From an uncultured Pelagibacteraceae bacterium (GTDB lineage Bacteria > Pseudomonadota > Alphaproteobacteria > Pelagibacterales > Pelagibacteraceae), in NCBI GenBank assembly GCA_902556855.1, contig CACDXJ010000001.1, positions 124,001 through 188,000 on the forward strand: a stretch of 64,000 nt of DNA. Reading direction: 5' to 3'. The first letter of the stretch is position 1. Each line of letters starts with the position of its first letter. Both the position numbers and the translations under genes were made by a program. Of this stretch, positions 33,626 to 42,235 are shown piece by piece. The notes beneath the pieces were generated by a model that saw only the letters and a list, made by a program, of their open reading frames with translations, was not told the DNA's origin and did no database searches.

Positions 33626-33677
33626 CCCCTTTTTAGCTACATTTATTATGCGCTTGCAATACGGTTAAATCAGCGCG
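33626..33677 (-). promoter_or_regulatory. SAM-II riboswitch aptamer controlling metX
   Basis: The minus strand reads CGCGCTGATTTAACCGTATT, then GCAAGCGCATAATAAATG, then TAGCTAAAAAGGGG. This matches nearly base for base the marine metagenomic SAM-II aptamer known before metX. Stem P1 is GCGCU (33672-33676) with AGCGC (33650-33654); the 3' UAGCUAAAAAGG strand forms the pseudoknot. S-adenosylmethionine binding represses methionine synthesis. A terminator follows immediately. Confidence 0.95.
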
Positions 33678-33682
33678 TGATA

Positions 33683-33711
33683 TATTTACTAAATCATCAC
33701 AAACTTGTCAA
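33683..33711 (-). promoter_or_regulatory. Promoter for the metX-metW transcript
   Basis: A perfect TTGACA (33706-33711) and TAAATA (33683-33688) are spaced by 17 bp on the minus strand. The expected start near 33676 falls on the first bases of the SAM-II P1 stem, so the transcript would begin almost directly with the riboswitch. Confidence 0.7.
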
Positions 33712-33771
33712 TTTTATATAAGATAAAGACTTATAGAAAAACTCTAACAATTTAGATAATACTTAAAAAAA

Positions 33772-34854
33772 ATGACATTTCCTAAACCAAATAAGATAGT
33801 TGCCGAAAAGTACGTAGCTGGAATGAGCTTATTTAAAAGTAAATTAGCTAAAATAAAACTATCTGCTAATGAGTCAGCTCTAGGCCCTAGTCCAAAGGCA
33901 AAAAAAGAGTATCTAAAACTATCAAAAAGTTTTGATAGATACCCAGACTCTGACGGCACATTTTTAAGAAAAACTTTATCTAATAAATTTAAAATAGATA
34001 AAAATAGAATTATTTTAGGATCAGGATCAGATCAAATTTTTGAATTAGTTTGTAAATCTTTTTTGAAGAAGGGAGACGAGGTAATAGTACCTAAGTATAG
34101 TTTTATCATTTATAGAATTTATAGCAAAATGAATGGAGCAAAAGTTATTTACTCAAAAGAGGATAATTTTACAGTTTCAGTCAAAGATATTTTGAAAAAA
34201 GTTACAAAAAATACAAAAATTGTTTTTTTAGCAAATCCTAATAATCCTACAGGAACTTATGTTAAAAAAAGAGATTTACAATTTTTACGAAAAAAATTAA
34301 GAAGTGATATTTTATTAGTTGTTGATGACGCTTATTTTGAATATGTAAAACAAAAAGATTATCTCTCAGCTTTAAAAATATTTAAAAATTATAAAAATGT
34401 AGTAATGACAAGAACATTTTCAAAAATCTATGGATTAGCTGGGTTGCGTGTAGGATGGGGATATGGATCAAAAGATATTATTAATGCGTTGAATAAAATT
34501 AAACCACCATTTAATGTAAATAGACCAGCCTTGTTCGCTGCTTCGGCTGCAGTTAGAGACAGTGCTTGGCTTAACAAAGAAATAAAGCACGTAAATAAAT
34601 GGAATAAAAAAATGTTTAATGAATTTAAAAGGATGAAAATTGAAACTAACAAAAGCTATAGTAATTTTTTATTAGTAAATTTTGATAGAGTGAAAATTAA
34701 CTCATCAAAAGTTTTTAAACTTTTAGCTCAAACTGGAATTCTAGTTCGTAAAATGGACGTATATGGCATCAAGAATTCATTAAGAATTACGATTGGAAAA
34801 AGCGAGGAAAATAAAAAATTAATTTCTGTAATGAAAAAAATATTAAATGTTTAA
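33772..34854 (+). CDS. hisC: Histidinol-phosphate aminotransferase (possibly also aromatic)
   Basis: PLP-dependent class I/II aminotransferase. 360 residues. The cofactor lysine lies in TRTFSKIYGLAGLRVGWG, the phosphate contacts in GSGSDQIF, and NPNNPTGTYV is the conserved loop. The order hisC-tyrA, divergent from metX, is common in alphaproteobacteria, where this enzyme often serves both histidine and tyrosine/phenylalanine synthesis; dual use is inferred from context. The stop overlaps the tyrA start by 8 bp. Confidence 0.93.
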   Translation: MTFPKPNKIVAEKYVAGMSLFKSKLAKIKLSANESALGPSPKAKKEYLKLSKSFDRYPDSDGTFLRKTLSNKFKIDKNRIILGSGSDQIFELVCKSFLKKGDEVIVPKYSFIIYRIYSKMNGAKVIYSKEDNFTVSVKDILKKVTKNTKIVFLANPNNPTGTYVKKRDLQFLRKKLRSDILLVVDDAYFEYVKQKDYLSALKIFKNYKNVVMTRTFSKIYGLAGLRVGWGYGSKDIINALNKIKPPFNVNRPALFAASAAVRDSAWLNKEIKHVNKWNKKMFNEFKRMKIETNKSYSNFLLVNFDRVKINSSKVFKLLAQTGILVRKMDVYGIKNSLRITIGKSEENKKLISVMKKILNV

Positions 34855-35743
34855 TAAGATTAGTATAATTGGTTGTGGCTTAATCGGATCTTCTATTTTA
34901 AGAGCAGTGGAAGAAAAAAAATTAGCGTCTAAAATAAGCGCTTACGATAAATCTACGAGCGTAACAAATTACTTGAAAAAAAATTTTTCAGTAGAAATTT
35001 GCAAAAATCTCTCTGACGTAGTTAAGGACTCTGATTTAATAATTATAGCATCTCCTTTGAGCAGCTATAAAGAGATACTTCTTTCTATTCAATCTAACCT
35101 GAAAGAAAATGTAATTCTAACAGATACAGGTTCTGCAAAAAAAGAAGTGAATAAAATTATTGGTAACTTAAATTTTAAAAGTGTTAATTGGATCGCCTCA
35201 CATCCTATAGCTGGGACTGAATACAGTGGTCCAGAGGCAGGTTTTTCAAGTTTATTTAAAAATAGATGGTGTATTATATCTGCTGATGAAAAAGCCTCTT
35301 CGGATAAAATTAAAGATTTAGAAAACTTTTGGAATAAGCTTGGAAGCAAGACCAAATTAATGACATTTGAGGATCATGATTATGTCTTATCTCTAACAAG
35401 TCATTTACCTCATGCAGTAGCTTACAGTATTGTAAAAACGGCAATAAATAATGAAAATAAATTTAAGGATGATGTCATTCAATACAGTGCTGGCGGTCTA
35501 AGAGATTTTACAAGAATAGCAGCATCAGACCCTTTAATGTGGAAAGATATATTCATTGATAACAGTGAAAATATATTAAAAGTTTTAGATAATTACGCTA
35601 AGAATCTTAATGAAATAAGAGATGCTATCAAAAATAAGGATAGTAAAAAACTTTTAGAAATTTTTTCTTCTACTAAAAAAGTAAGGAAAGAAATTATAGA
35701 GGCCGGTCAGGATACAGATAAACCAGGTTTTGGGAGAAAATAA
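34847..35743 (+). CDS. tyrA: Prephenate/arogenate (cyclohexadienyl) dehydrogenase
   Basis: Oxidative decarboxylation of prephenate or arogenate toward tyrosine. 298 residues. The NAD fold GCGLIGSSI is at 9-17; SHPIAGTEYSGPEAG carries the catalytic histidine region, and SLTSHLPHAVAYSI and GGLRDFTRIAASDP are family signatures. No fused chorismate mutase or ACT domain. It overlaps hisC by 8 bp. It converges on plsC with stop codons abutting. Confidence 0.93.
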   Translation: MFNKISIIGCGLIGSSILRAVEEKKLASKISAYDKSTSVTNYLKKNFSVEICKNLSDVVKDSDLIIIASPLSSYKEILLSIQSNLKENVILTDTGSAKKEVNKIIGNLNFKSVNWIASHPIAGTEYSGPEAGFSSLFKNRWCIISADEKASSDKIKDLENFWNKLGSKTKLMTFEDHDYVLSLTSHLPHAVAYSIVKTAINNENKFKDDVIQYSAGGLRDFTRIAASDPLMWKDIFIDNSENILKVLDNYAKNLNEIRDAIKNKDSKKLLEIFSSTKKVRKEIIEAGQDTDKPGFGRK

Positions 35744-36451
35744 TTAAGAGAGCTTTTTAATTTCAGTATAGATTTTATTTTCTATATTTTTAGTAAATTC
35801 CTCACTTTCTGCACCTGACATAATTGGCTCTAAAAAGGAAATATGGATGTCCCCTGGATATTTCATAAAACTATTTTTCGGCCATACTTTTCCAGTGTTC
35901 AAAGCTACAGGTATGCAGGGTAAATTTATAGCTTTATAAATTCTACCAACCCCTTTTTTAAATGAAGGCTGTTCATTCAGCTTTACCCTTGTACCCTGTG
36001 GAAATATTAAAAGTGGTCTTTTACTTTTTTCAATTCTATCTTTGATTTTATCAAAAAAATTTAAATTTTCTTTTGTTGTTGTCTCTCTTACAATTGCTAT
36101 TGAACCTATTTTTCTTAAATACCATCCAAACAATGGAATACTGAGAAGTTCTTTTTTTAAAATAAAAATTGGACCATCCAAGGGTATTTGAAGAGCAAAA
36201 GTTTCAAACATTGATTGATGAGCTGAAGCTACAAAATAATTATCTACTTTTTTAAGATTATCTATTCCATGAAAAATTACTTTAGTATTTAAAATAAGTT
36301 TTAAAATCAGCACTATATATCTTGCAGATAATCTTCCAAAAAATATAATGTATTTACTTGGTAAAACTAATGTTGGAATAGCTAAAATAAAAATTGCTAT
36401 TAGGCCAATATATAAAAAAATGTTAAAAATTAATGATCTAATAAATTGCAT
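35744..36451 (-). CDS. plsC: 1-acyl-sn-glycerol-3-phosphate acyltransferase
   Basis: Makes phosphatidic acid from lysophosphatidic acid in the inner membrane. 235 residues with an N-terminal hydrophobic segment (about 5-30). The acyltransferase motif I is HQSMFETF, with Glu where many family members have Asp (H-x4-D); motif III is FPQGTR and motif IV is CIPVALNTG. The H-x4-E variant occurs in this family, so activity is still expected. It shares one base with the lysA stop. Confidence 0.9.
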   Translation of the reverse strand: MQFIRSLIFNIFLYIGLIAIFILAIPTLVLPSKYIIFFGRLSARYIVLILKLILNTKVIFHGIDNLKKVDNYFVASAHQSMFETFALQIPLDGPIFILKKELLSIPLFGWYLRKIGSIAIVRETTTKENLNFFDKIKDRIEKSKRPLLIFPQGTRVKLNEQPSFKKGVGRIYKAINLPCIPVALNTGKVWPKNSFMKYPGDIHISFLEPIMSGAESEEFTKNIENKIYTEIKKLS

Positions 36452-37680
36452 TAAGAATTAATCAATTTAAGTAAATTTTGCTTTTTTCTAATGTATCTAA
36501 GTTTATTTTTATTGATTAAAATTTCAGCAACTAATGGTCTTGTATTATAATTTGATGATAATGAAGAACCATATGCTCCAACATTAGTTATAGCAACAAA
36601 TTCATTTTCATCTATTTTAGGATAGTTTTTATAAACTCCAAATTTACAAGTACTTTCACATATTGGTCCAACAAATTCTATTTTACCTTTCATTTTTGAT
36701 GATTTTTTTGAAATTGGAATAATTTTATGAAAAGCCTCATACAAAGCAGGACGCATGAAATCATTCATACCTGCATCTAATATAATAAAGTTTTTATTAT
36801 TGCCTTTTTTAATAAATTGTATTTTGGTAATTAGAAGTCCAGTATTACCAATAATAGATCTACCAGGTTCAAAAATTATTTTACAATTTAACTTTTTAGA
36901 AAAATTATGTACCAACCTAGAATATTTACTTAAATTAATTGGTTTTTCTTTATCAGTATAATTAATACCGAAACCGCCGCCCAAATCGACGTATTTTAAA
37001 TTCAGTTTTAATTCTTTTATTAATTTACTCATTACATTTAAAGTTTTTCTAAAAGGTGTATCGTTTAAAATTTGACTACCAATATGTACACTTAATGCAT
37101 CTAATTTTACGTTTTTAAAAGATTTTACAGTTTTTAAAAAAACCTTAAAATTTTTAATCGATAAGCCGAATTTATTTTCAGCTTTACCAGTTGATATATT
37201 TTTATGTGTTTTTGCATCAACATTTGGATTTAACCTAAAACCAATTGAAACTTTTTTTCTTATTTTTTTAGCCAAATTATTTACTAATTTAGCTTCACTT
37301 TCTGACTCGCAATTGATTAATAAAATTTTCTTGCTAATTGCAATTCTTAACTCATCTTCTGTTTTTCCAACTCCAGAAAAAACAATTTTGTTGGGTTTGA
37401 TACCTGCCTTTAAAGCTTTTAATAGTTCACCACCTGAAACCACATCAGCTCCAGCACCTAATCTTCCAAGTGCACGAAGTATGTTTAAATTACTATTAGA
37501 TTTTGCAGCAAAACAAATTAAAGGATCAGTTTTTTTAAATGTGTTAGCGAACTTTAAAAAATTAAATTTAATTTGATTTTCTGAATAAATATAAAAAGGT
37601 GTTTTATTTTTTTTTAAAATATTCTTGATTGAGAGTTTTTCAATAAATAAATTTTTACCTACATATCTTAAATTTTGCAT
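36451..37680 (-). CDS. lysA: Diaminopimelate decarboxylase
   Basis: Final step of lysine synthesis from meso-diaminopimelate. 409 residues; alanine-racemase-like barrel followed by a beta-sandwich. The PLP lysine is in CFAAKSNSN, and the conserved substrate-site segments are SVHIGSQI, GGGFGINY, FEPGRSIIGN, ICESTCKFG and NVGAYGSSLSSNYNTRP. It follows a small lipoprotein gene by 4 bp in the argH-lptM-lysA order typical of alphaproteobacteria. Confidence 0.97.
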   Translation of the reverse strand: MQNLRYVGKNLFIEKLSIKNILKKNKTPFYIYSENQIKFNFLKFANTFKKTDPLICFAAKSNSNLNILRALGRLGAGADVVSGGELLKALKAGIKPNKIVFSGVGKTEDELRIAISKKILLINCESESEAKLVNNLAKKIRKKVSIGFRLNPNVDAKTHKNISTGKAENKFGLSIKNFKVFLKTVKSFKNVKLDALSVHIGSQILNDTPFRKTLNVMSKLIKELKLNLKYVDLGGGFGINYTDKEKPINLSKYSRLVHNFSKKLNCKIIFEPGRSIIGNTGLLITKIQFIKKGNNKNFIILDAGMNDFMRPALYEAFHKIIPISKKSSKMKGKIEFVGPICESTCKFGVYKNYPKIDENEFVAITNVGAYGSSLSSNYNTRPLVAEILINKNKLRYIRKKQNLLKLINS

Positions 37681-37684
37681 AAGA

Positions 37685-37795
37685 TTATGAAATTATTTTG
37701 ATCTGACCTAATTGACCTTGGTATTTAGGCTCAGATTTTTTTCCGCAACTAGTTAAAATAAAAATTATCAAGAAAAAAGTAGTTATAATTTTCAT
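37685..37795 (-). CDS. lptM: LptM-like small lipoprotein between argH and lysA
   Basis: 36 residues. A hydrophobic signal (residues 1-16, MKIITTFFLIIFILTS) ends in the lipobox LTSC with C17 as the lipidated residue, followed by CGKKSEPKY, which matches the CGxKGP-type start of LptM/YifL lipoproteins. In E. coli LptM assists folding of the LPS transporter LptD-LptE. The ATG shares one base with the argH stop (TAATG), and lysA starts 4 bp after this stop, so it is clearly part of the operon. The family call rests on lipobox, size and context. Confidence 0.82.
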   Translation of the reverse strand: MKIITTFFLIIFILTSCGKKSEPKYQGQLGQIKIIS

Positions 37796-39174
37796 TAAAT
37801 TTCCCTTTTATATTTTTTTATCATTGATTTAACATTAATTACAGATGTTCCTCCATGAGATTTTTTCATATTCATAGAATTTTTTACATCAAATACTTTT
37901 AAAACACTTTTATCTAAATCTTTATAAAATTTTTGAATTTCTTCCAAATTTAATTCAGATAACGTCTTTTTATTTTTTTCTGCGTAATTAACAAGTTTTG
38001 TTGAAATAGCATAAGACTCTCTAAAAGATAAATTTTTATTTTTAACAAGATAGTCTGCAAAATCAGTTGCTGTTGTGTAACCTTGGTTAGCCATATAAAG
38101 CATATTTATTTTATTAGCATTCATAGCGCTGATTAATTCAGCACTCATAGTTAAAGTATCTTTTAAAGCATCAAAACCATCAAAAACTAACTCTTTGTCA
38201 TCCTGCATATCTTTAAAATATGACATAGGGAGACCTTTCATTATTGTAAGCATTGCATTTAACTTTCCATAATTAATTCCAACTTTTCCTCTAATCAGTT
38301 CTGCAGGATCGGGATTCTTTTTTTGAGGCATAATTGAAGATCCTGTAAGCATATTGTCTTTTAATGAAATTAAATTGAAGGCATCAGAATTATAAATAAT
38401 TAAATCTTCAGCTAATCTTGATAAGTGCATTGCACAAATAGCAGCAGCATATAAAAAATCGATTGCAAAATCTCTGTCGGATACAGAGTCCATGGAATTA
38501 TCTGTTGGTTTTTTAAAACCAAGTTTTTTTGCTGTATAAGTTCTATCTATTTTATAAGATGTTCCCGAGAGCGCCGCAGATCCAAGCGGACACTCGTCTA
38601 AAAGTTCAAGATTATTTTCAAATCTTTTTTTATCTCTTTTTAACATCTCATAGTATGACAACAAATAATGAGCGAATGAAATAGGTTGCGCATTTTTTAA
38701 ATGCGTCAATCCAGGCATCACCGTATCTGTATTTTTTTCAGCTTTTTTAATCAGATTTTTCATGACAACTGAAATGTCTTTTATAATTTCGTTTGATGCT
38801 TTTTTAATCCATAATTTAAAATCGGTTACCACCTGATCGTTTCTTGATCTTGCAGTATGTAGAAATCCAGCTGAAGGACCAATAATGTCGAATAATGCTT
38901 TTTCAATATTTAAATGGATATCTTCATATTTCTCTTTAAACTCAAAATTTCCCTTATCTATCTGAGCTTTAATTTTTTTAAGCCCGTTGATAATTTTTTT
39001 ACCGTCTTGACTTTTAATTATTTTTTGTTTCATGAGCATTTGCGTATGCACTACAGATGCAGCTATATCTTGTTCATAAAGTCTTTTATCAATATGAATT
39101 GAAGACCCAATCTTTTGAAAAGATTGAGACGTTTTGTATTTAAATCTATTAGACCAAATTGTTTTATTTTTCAT
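37795..39174 (-). CDS. argH: Argininosuccinate lyase
   Basis: Cleaves argininosuccinate to arginine and fumarate. 459 residues. The fumarase-superfamily signature GSSIMPQKKNPDPAE is intact, as are HTARSRNDQVVTD and TVMPGLTHLKNAQPISFAH. First gene of argH-lptM-lysA-plsC on the minus strand, divergent from the thioredoxin-like gene at 39205 with a 30-bp gap. Confidence 0.97.
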   Translation of the reverse strand: MKNKTIWSNRFKYKTSQSFQKIGSSIHIDKRLYEQDIAASVVHTQMLMKQKIIKSQDGKKIINGLKKIKAQIDKGNFEFKEKYEDIHLNIEKALFDIIGPSAGFLHTARSRNDQVVTDFKLWIKKASNEIIKDISVVMKNLIKKAEKNTDTVMPGLTHLKNAQPISFAHYLLSYYEMLKRDKKRFENNLELLDECPLGSAALSGTSYKIDRTYTAKKLGFKKPTDNSMDSVSDRDFAIDFLYAAAICAMHLSRLAEDLIIYNSDAFNLISLKDNMLTGSSIMPQKKNPDPAELIRGKVGINYGKLNAMLTIMKGLPMSYFKDMQDDKELVFDGFDALKDTLTMSAELISAMNANKINMLYMANQGYTTATDFADYLVKNKNLSFRESYAISTKLVNYAEKNKKTLSELNLEEIQKFYKDLDKSVLKVFDVKNSMNMKKSHGGTSVINVKSMIKKYKREI

Positions 39175-39204
39175 TTTACTGTGTTATTTCTAATTTAAAT
39201 TAAT

Positions 39205-39732
39205 ATGAAAATTAGTAAATCTTTTAAAATCTATATTCACATAATAGTTTTATCTCTCTTTAGTCAAAATCTAATTGGAGCTGAAGATTTTTCAAAAAAT
39301 GTTGTTATTCATGAAAAACCAATAGCTATTAAAGAAATTAAATTTAAAGACTCTGATCTTCTAGATGTCGATTTAACTAACAAAAAAGGCAATATCATGA
39401 TTATTAATTTTTGGGCAACTTGGTGTGCTCCTTGTAAAAGAGAAATGCCTTCACTTGAAAAGTTAACTTTCAAATACCCTGAAATAAAGGTCTTTGCAGT
39501 TAATACTGAAAAACCAAATAAAATAAGGACAAGAGATTTTTTTAGAAGTGTCGGAGTAACTACATTAAATACCTACTACGACCCAGATCTTAGCTTAGTG
39601 AAAATGTTTAAACTTAGAGGTCTTCCTACGAGTATATTAATTGATAAAGATGGTAAAGAGTTTGGACGAGTGATAGGTGAAATTAATTTTGCAAGTAAGG
39701 ATTTTTTAAATTTAATGAAAAAGTATAATTAA
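39205..39732 (+). CDS. TlpA-like periplasmic thioredoxin-fold protein
   Basis: Membrane-anchored or exported disulfide reductase. 175 residues. A signal or anchor segment at about 8-25 (IYIHIIVLSLFSQNLIGA) precedes a thioredoxin fold with active site WATWCAPCKREMP and cis-proline region LRGLPTSILIDKDG. Members act in cytochrome c or oxidase maturation. Placement next to argH is typical of alphaproteobacterial tlpA. The partner is not identifiable from context. Confidence 0.85.
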   Translation: MKISKSFKIYIHIIVLSLFSQNLIGAEDFSKNVVIHEKPIAIKEIKFKDSDLLDVDLTNKKGNIMIINFWATWCAPCKREMPSLEKLTFKYPEIKVFAVNTEKPNKIRTRDFFRSVGVTTLNTYYDPDLSLVKMFKLRGLPTSILIDKDGKEFGRVIGEINFASKDFLNLMKKYN

Positions 39733-39929
39733 TCTTTAAAAAAATAAGCTAGTAGAACTAAAACGATTATAGCAATAAACTGTAAAAGAACTCTTAACTG
39801 CATAAGTTTATTAGAATATTTTTTACTAGTACTTCCTCCTTTAAATAAAGTATAAATACCCAATATTAAAACAATGGCAACTGCACCTAACAGAGTGAAA
39901 CCAATAAAATTAAATAAAAATTCTGACAT
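39729..39929 (-). CDS. HIG1-like twin transmembrane protein
   Basis: 66 residues with two membrane helices (about 8-29 and 44-63) joined by a basic loop. The loop KGGSTSKKYSNKLMQLRVLLQFIAI matches the HIG1/twin-transmembrane family pattern (Gly, then Asn-Lys-x-Met-x-x-Arg-Val-x-x-Q). In mitochondria, HIG1 proteins associate with respiratory complexes; a role here is unknown. It converges on the TlpA-like gene with a 4-bp overlap and is divergent from the esterase at 39945. Confidence 0.75.
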   Translation of the reverse strand: MSEFLFNFIGFTLLGAVAIVLILGIYTLFKGGSTSKKYSNKLMQLRVLLQFIAIIVLVLLAYFFKD

Positions 39930-39944
39930 TGATATTTTATCTAT

Positions 39945-40601
39945 ATGACCTTCTCATTAAATACAATTATTTTAGAGCCCCTTTCGAAAGAAAAACCTAA
40001 AAATGCTGTAATACTTTGCCACGGATACGGAGGTGACGGAAAAGATATAGCTATACTTGCAAGTTACTGGAGAGCTCATCTAACCGAAACAATTTTTATT
40101 TGTCCGGATGCACCAGAAAAATGTGCTGCAAGTCCATCTGGATATCAGTGGTTTGATTTGATGGATCAAACACCTGAGCAAATCTTATCAAAATCATTAG
40201 TTGCTGAAAATAAACTAAATAAACTTATTGACGAAGTAAAATCAAATTATGATCTTAATGCTAATCAAATTGCCATTGGAGGTTTTAGCCAAGGCTGCAT
40301 GCTTACGCTTCAAACTGGAATAAAAAGAAAAGACAAGGTTAATTCAATAATTGGTTATTCGGGAAGAATAATTAACACAGATCATTTATCAAAAAATATA
40401 ATTTCTAGGCCAAATGTTATTTTAATGCATGGTGATCTTGATCAAGTTGTCACTATTGAGTCATTTTTAGAGGCCAAAGAGTTTTTTGGAAAACATAATT
40501 ACAATATTGAAACAAAAATATTTAAGCATTGTGAACATCGCATACCCACAGAAGGGTCAAGTTTGGGTCTTCAATTCATAAAAAAACATTTTAATTCATA
40601 A
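39945..40601 (+). CDS. Phospholipase/carboxylesterase family hydrolase
   Basis: Cytosolic alpha/beta hydrolase of the YpfH/EstB (acyl-protein-thioesterase-like) group. 218 residues. The oxyanion segment LCHGYGGDGKD is at about 24-34, the nucleophile elbow is GGFSQGCM, the acid is in HGDLDQVV and the catalytic His is in HCEHRIP. No signal peptide. Physiological ester unknown. Confidence 0.87.
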   Translation: MTFSLNTIILEPLSKEKPKNAVILCHGYGGDGKDIAILASYWRAHLTETIFICPDAPEKCAASPSGYQWFDLMDQTPEQILSKSLVAENKLNKLIDEVKSNYDLNANQIAIGGFSQGCMLTLQTGIKRKDKVNSIIGYSGRIINTDHLSKNIISRPNVILMHGDLDQVVTIESFLEAKEFFGKHNYNIETKIFKHCEHRIPTEGSSLGLQFIKKHFNS

Positions 40602-40662
40602 TAAAAATACATGTAGCATAATTATAACTTGATATAATTTTTTGTTTCAGTTAGCTTTAAGT

Positions 40663-41232
40663 ATGATTATTTCTTCTGCAGAAAAAGTTCCACTAGAAAA
40701 ATGTCCAGCGTTAGTTTTAAACGCGGACTTCAGACCATTAAGTTACTATCCACTTTCGATTTGGTGTTGGCAAGATGCAGTAAAATCTGTTTTTTTAGAT
40801 AGGGTAAGTATAGTTTCTAATTATAAAAGAAAAATTAGAAGTCCATCTTTTGAAATGAATTTACCAAGCGTAATAGCTTTGAAAAATTTTATACAACCAA
40901 GTAAAAATCCTAACTTTACAAGATTCAATGTTTTTCTTAGAGACAAGTTTACATGTCAGTATTGTGGAGATAAAAAAGATTTAACTTTTGATCACTTATT
41001 GCCAAAATCCAAAGGGGGTTTAACAGATTGGAATAATGTAGTTACTGCTTGTTCCAGTTGTAATGTAAAAAAAGGTGGTAAACTTTACAAAGATTGTGAT
41101 TTAAAGTTAGCTAACAAACCTTACGCTCCAACTGTTGAAGACCTTCATAAAAATGGGAGAAATTTTCCACCAAACTTCCTTCACGAGAGTTGGATGGACT
41201 ATTTATACTGGGATATCGAACTAGAGCCCTAA
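40663..41232 (+). CDS. HNH endonuclease family protein
   Basis: 189 residues from this start. The C-terminal half holds an HNH module: CQYCGDKKDLTFDHLLPKSKGG, then WNNVVTACSSCNVKKGG, giving two Cys pairs for structural zinc and the catalytic His in FDHL. The N-terminal half (ALVLNADFRPLSYYPLSIWCWQDAVKSV) is the conserved extension of the widespread chromosomal HNH proteins that are not linked to restriction or introns. The frame is open back to a TTG at 40642, but the ATG at 40663 is better. A TATAAT hexamer at 40633-40638 may be its -10. Function uncertain. Confidence 0.85.
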   Translation: MIISSAEKVPLEKCPALVLNADFRPLSYYPLSIWCWQDAVKSVFLDRVSIVSNYKRKIRSPSFEMNLPSVIALKNFIQPSKNPNFTRFNVFLRDKFTCQYCGDKKDLTFDHLLPKSKGGLTDWNNVVTACSSCNVKKGGKLYKDCDLKLANKPYAPTVEDLHKNGRNFPPNFLHESWMDYLYWDIELEP

Positions 41233-41766
41233 TTAGATTTTTTCAGAAATTGTTATTGCTATTCTCGAAGAAGTTTTAATAATTTTATCTAAAACTCCAA
41301 ATAACCCTTTTTTTGTTGCACCATTATCATACGCTATATCTTTATGGTCAAGTTCATCTTGTCTAAATTTCATAATCTTTTTTTTTAATAACTCTTCATC
41401 TTTACCAAGTTTATAAGTTTGGTCTTTGTAATGACCATCAATAACTTCTTCTACTGATGCGGTACATAACATTGCTGCCTTTTCACCAAGCATAGCTGTT
41501 CCAAAACCTAAAGTTACACCCATTATATCCCAAAGAGGTAACAATTTAGTTGGTTTAATATTTCTTTTTTTTATTTCACTATCAAAGTATTCATAATGTT
41601 CTCTCTCATGTTCTTTCATTTCTTCAATTTTTCTTTTTAAAGAATCGTTTTGTTTGAAAGTTTTTAAAGCAAGAAGTTGCCCTTCATAAATTTTAATAGC
41701 TCCACGCTCACCAGCATGATCTACTCTAATAATTTCTTCAAGAATTTTTTTATTTGTTTTGTCCAT
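41233..41766 (-). CDS. coq7: Demethoxyubiquinone hydroxylase
   Basis: Di-iron monooxygenase for the last ring hydroxylation in ubiquinone synthesis. 177 residues. Ferritin-like di-iron ligands are in RVDHAGERGAIKIYEGQ, MKEHEREHYEYF, and ASVEEVIDGHY with RQDELDHKDIA. The absence of an upstream ubiquinone domain and the short length match bacterial Coq7. The start overlaps the dsbB end by 17 bp. Confidence 0.93.
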   Translation of the reverse strand: MDKTNKKILEEIIRVDHAGERGAIKIYEGQLLALKTFKQNDSLKRKIEEMKEHEREHYEYFDSEIKKRNIKPTKLLPLWDIMGVTLGFGTAMLGEKAAMLCTASVEEVIDGHYKDQTYKLGKDEELLKKKIMKFRQDELDHKDIAYDNGATKKGLFGVLDKIIKTSSRIAITISEKI

Positions 41767-42235
41767 AATTTTTTATAACTTTAAACATAATAGCACTTAA
41801 AAAAATGGATATAACTGTATTTATTGTAGCAAGAGAAAGTCCAAAAAACCTAAAAGTCACGTCTTTACAGCTTATAGGGGATTTATTTTGAAGCTGTTTT
41901 ATTAGATCTTCCTTAGAGATATTCTCTTCAAATGAACCCAAATCACACACCAAAGACTCACTAAAAAATCCTTGTTCAATACCAACATGGTAAAAAGAAA
42001 CAACTGAACCAAAAATAAAAAATAGTAGTACAATTCCAGCAATCACTTTTTCAAATTTATTAATAATAAAAATTAATGAAATTAGTATCAAAGAAACCAG
42101 ATAAGGAATTCTCTCAATTAGACATAAATTGCAAGGTTCATGACCCAATACATATTGAATAAAGTAAGCTATAGCTAAAGAGAAAATGCTAAAAGCTAAA
42201 ATACTATTTAAAATAAACTTATTGTTATTGAGCAT
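41750..42235 (-). CDS. dsbB: Disulfide bond formation protein B
   Basis: Inner-membrane quinone reductase that reoxidises a DsbA-like oxidase. 161 residues with four helices (about 10-30, 43-61, 66-85 and 133-154). The first periplasmic pair is in EPCNLCLIERIPY and the second is the Cys of LVCDLGSF with that of PISCKD. The frame is open upstream to 42301, but MLNNNKFIL at 42235 fits a normal N-terminus and shares one base with the stop of the upstream gene. Confidence 0.9.
   Translation of the reverse strand: MLNNNKFILNSILAFSIFSLAIAYFIQYVLGHEPCNLCLIERIPYLVSLILISLIFIINKFEKVIAGIVLLFFIFGSVVSFYHVGIEQGFFSESLVCDLGSFEENISKEDLIKQLQNKSPISCKDVTFRFFGLSLATINTVISIFLSAIMFKVIKNYGQNK

Noticed and set aside
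40663-41232. HNH protein as part of a restriction or homing system
   Set aside because: No methyltransferase, intron or phage gene nearby; the N-terminal extension matches widespread single-copy chromosomal HNH proteins.
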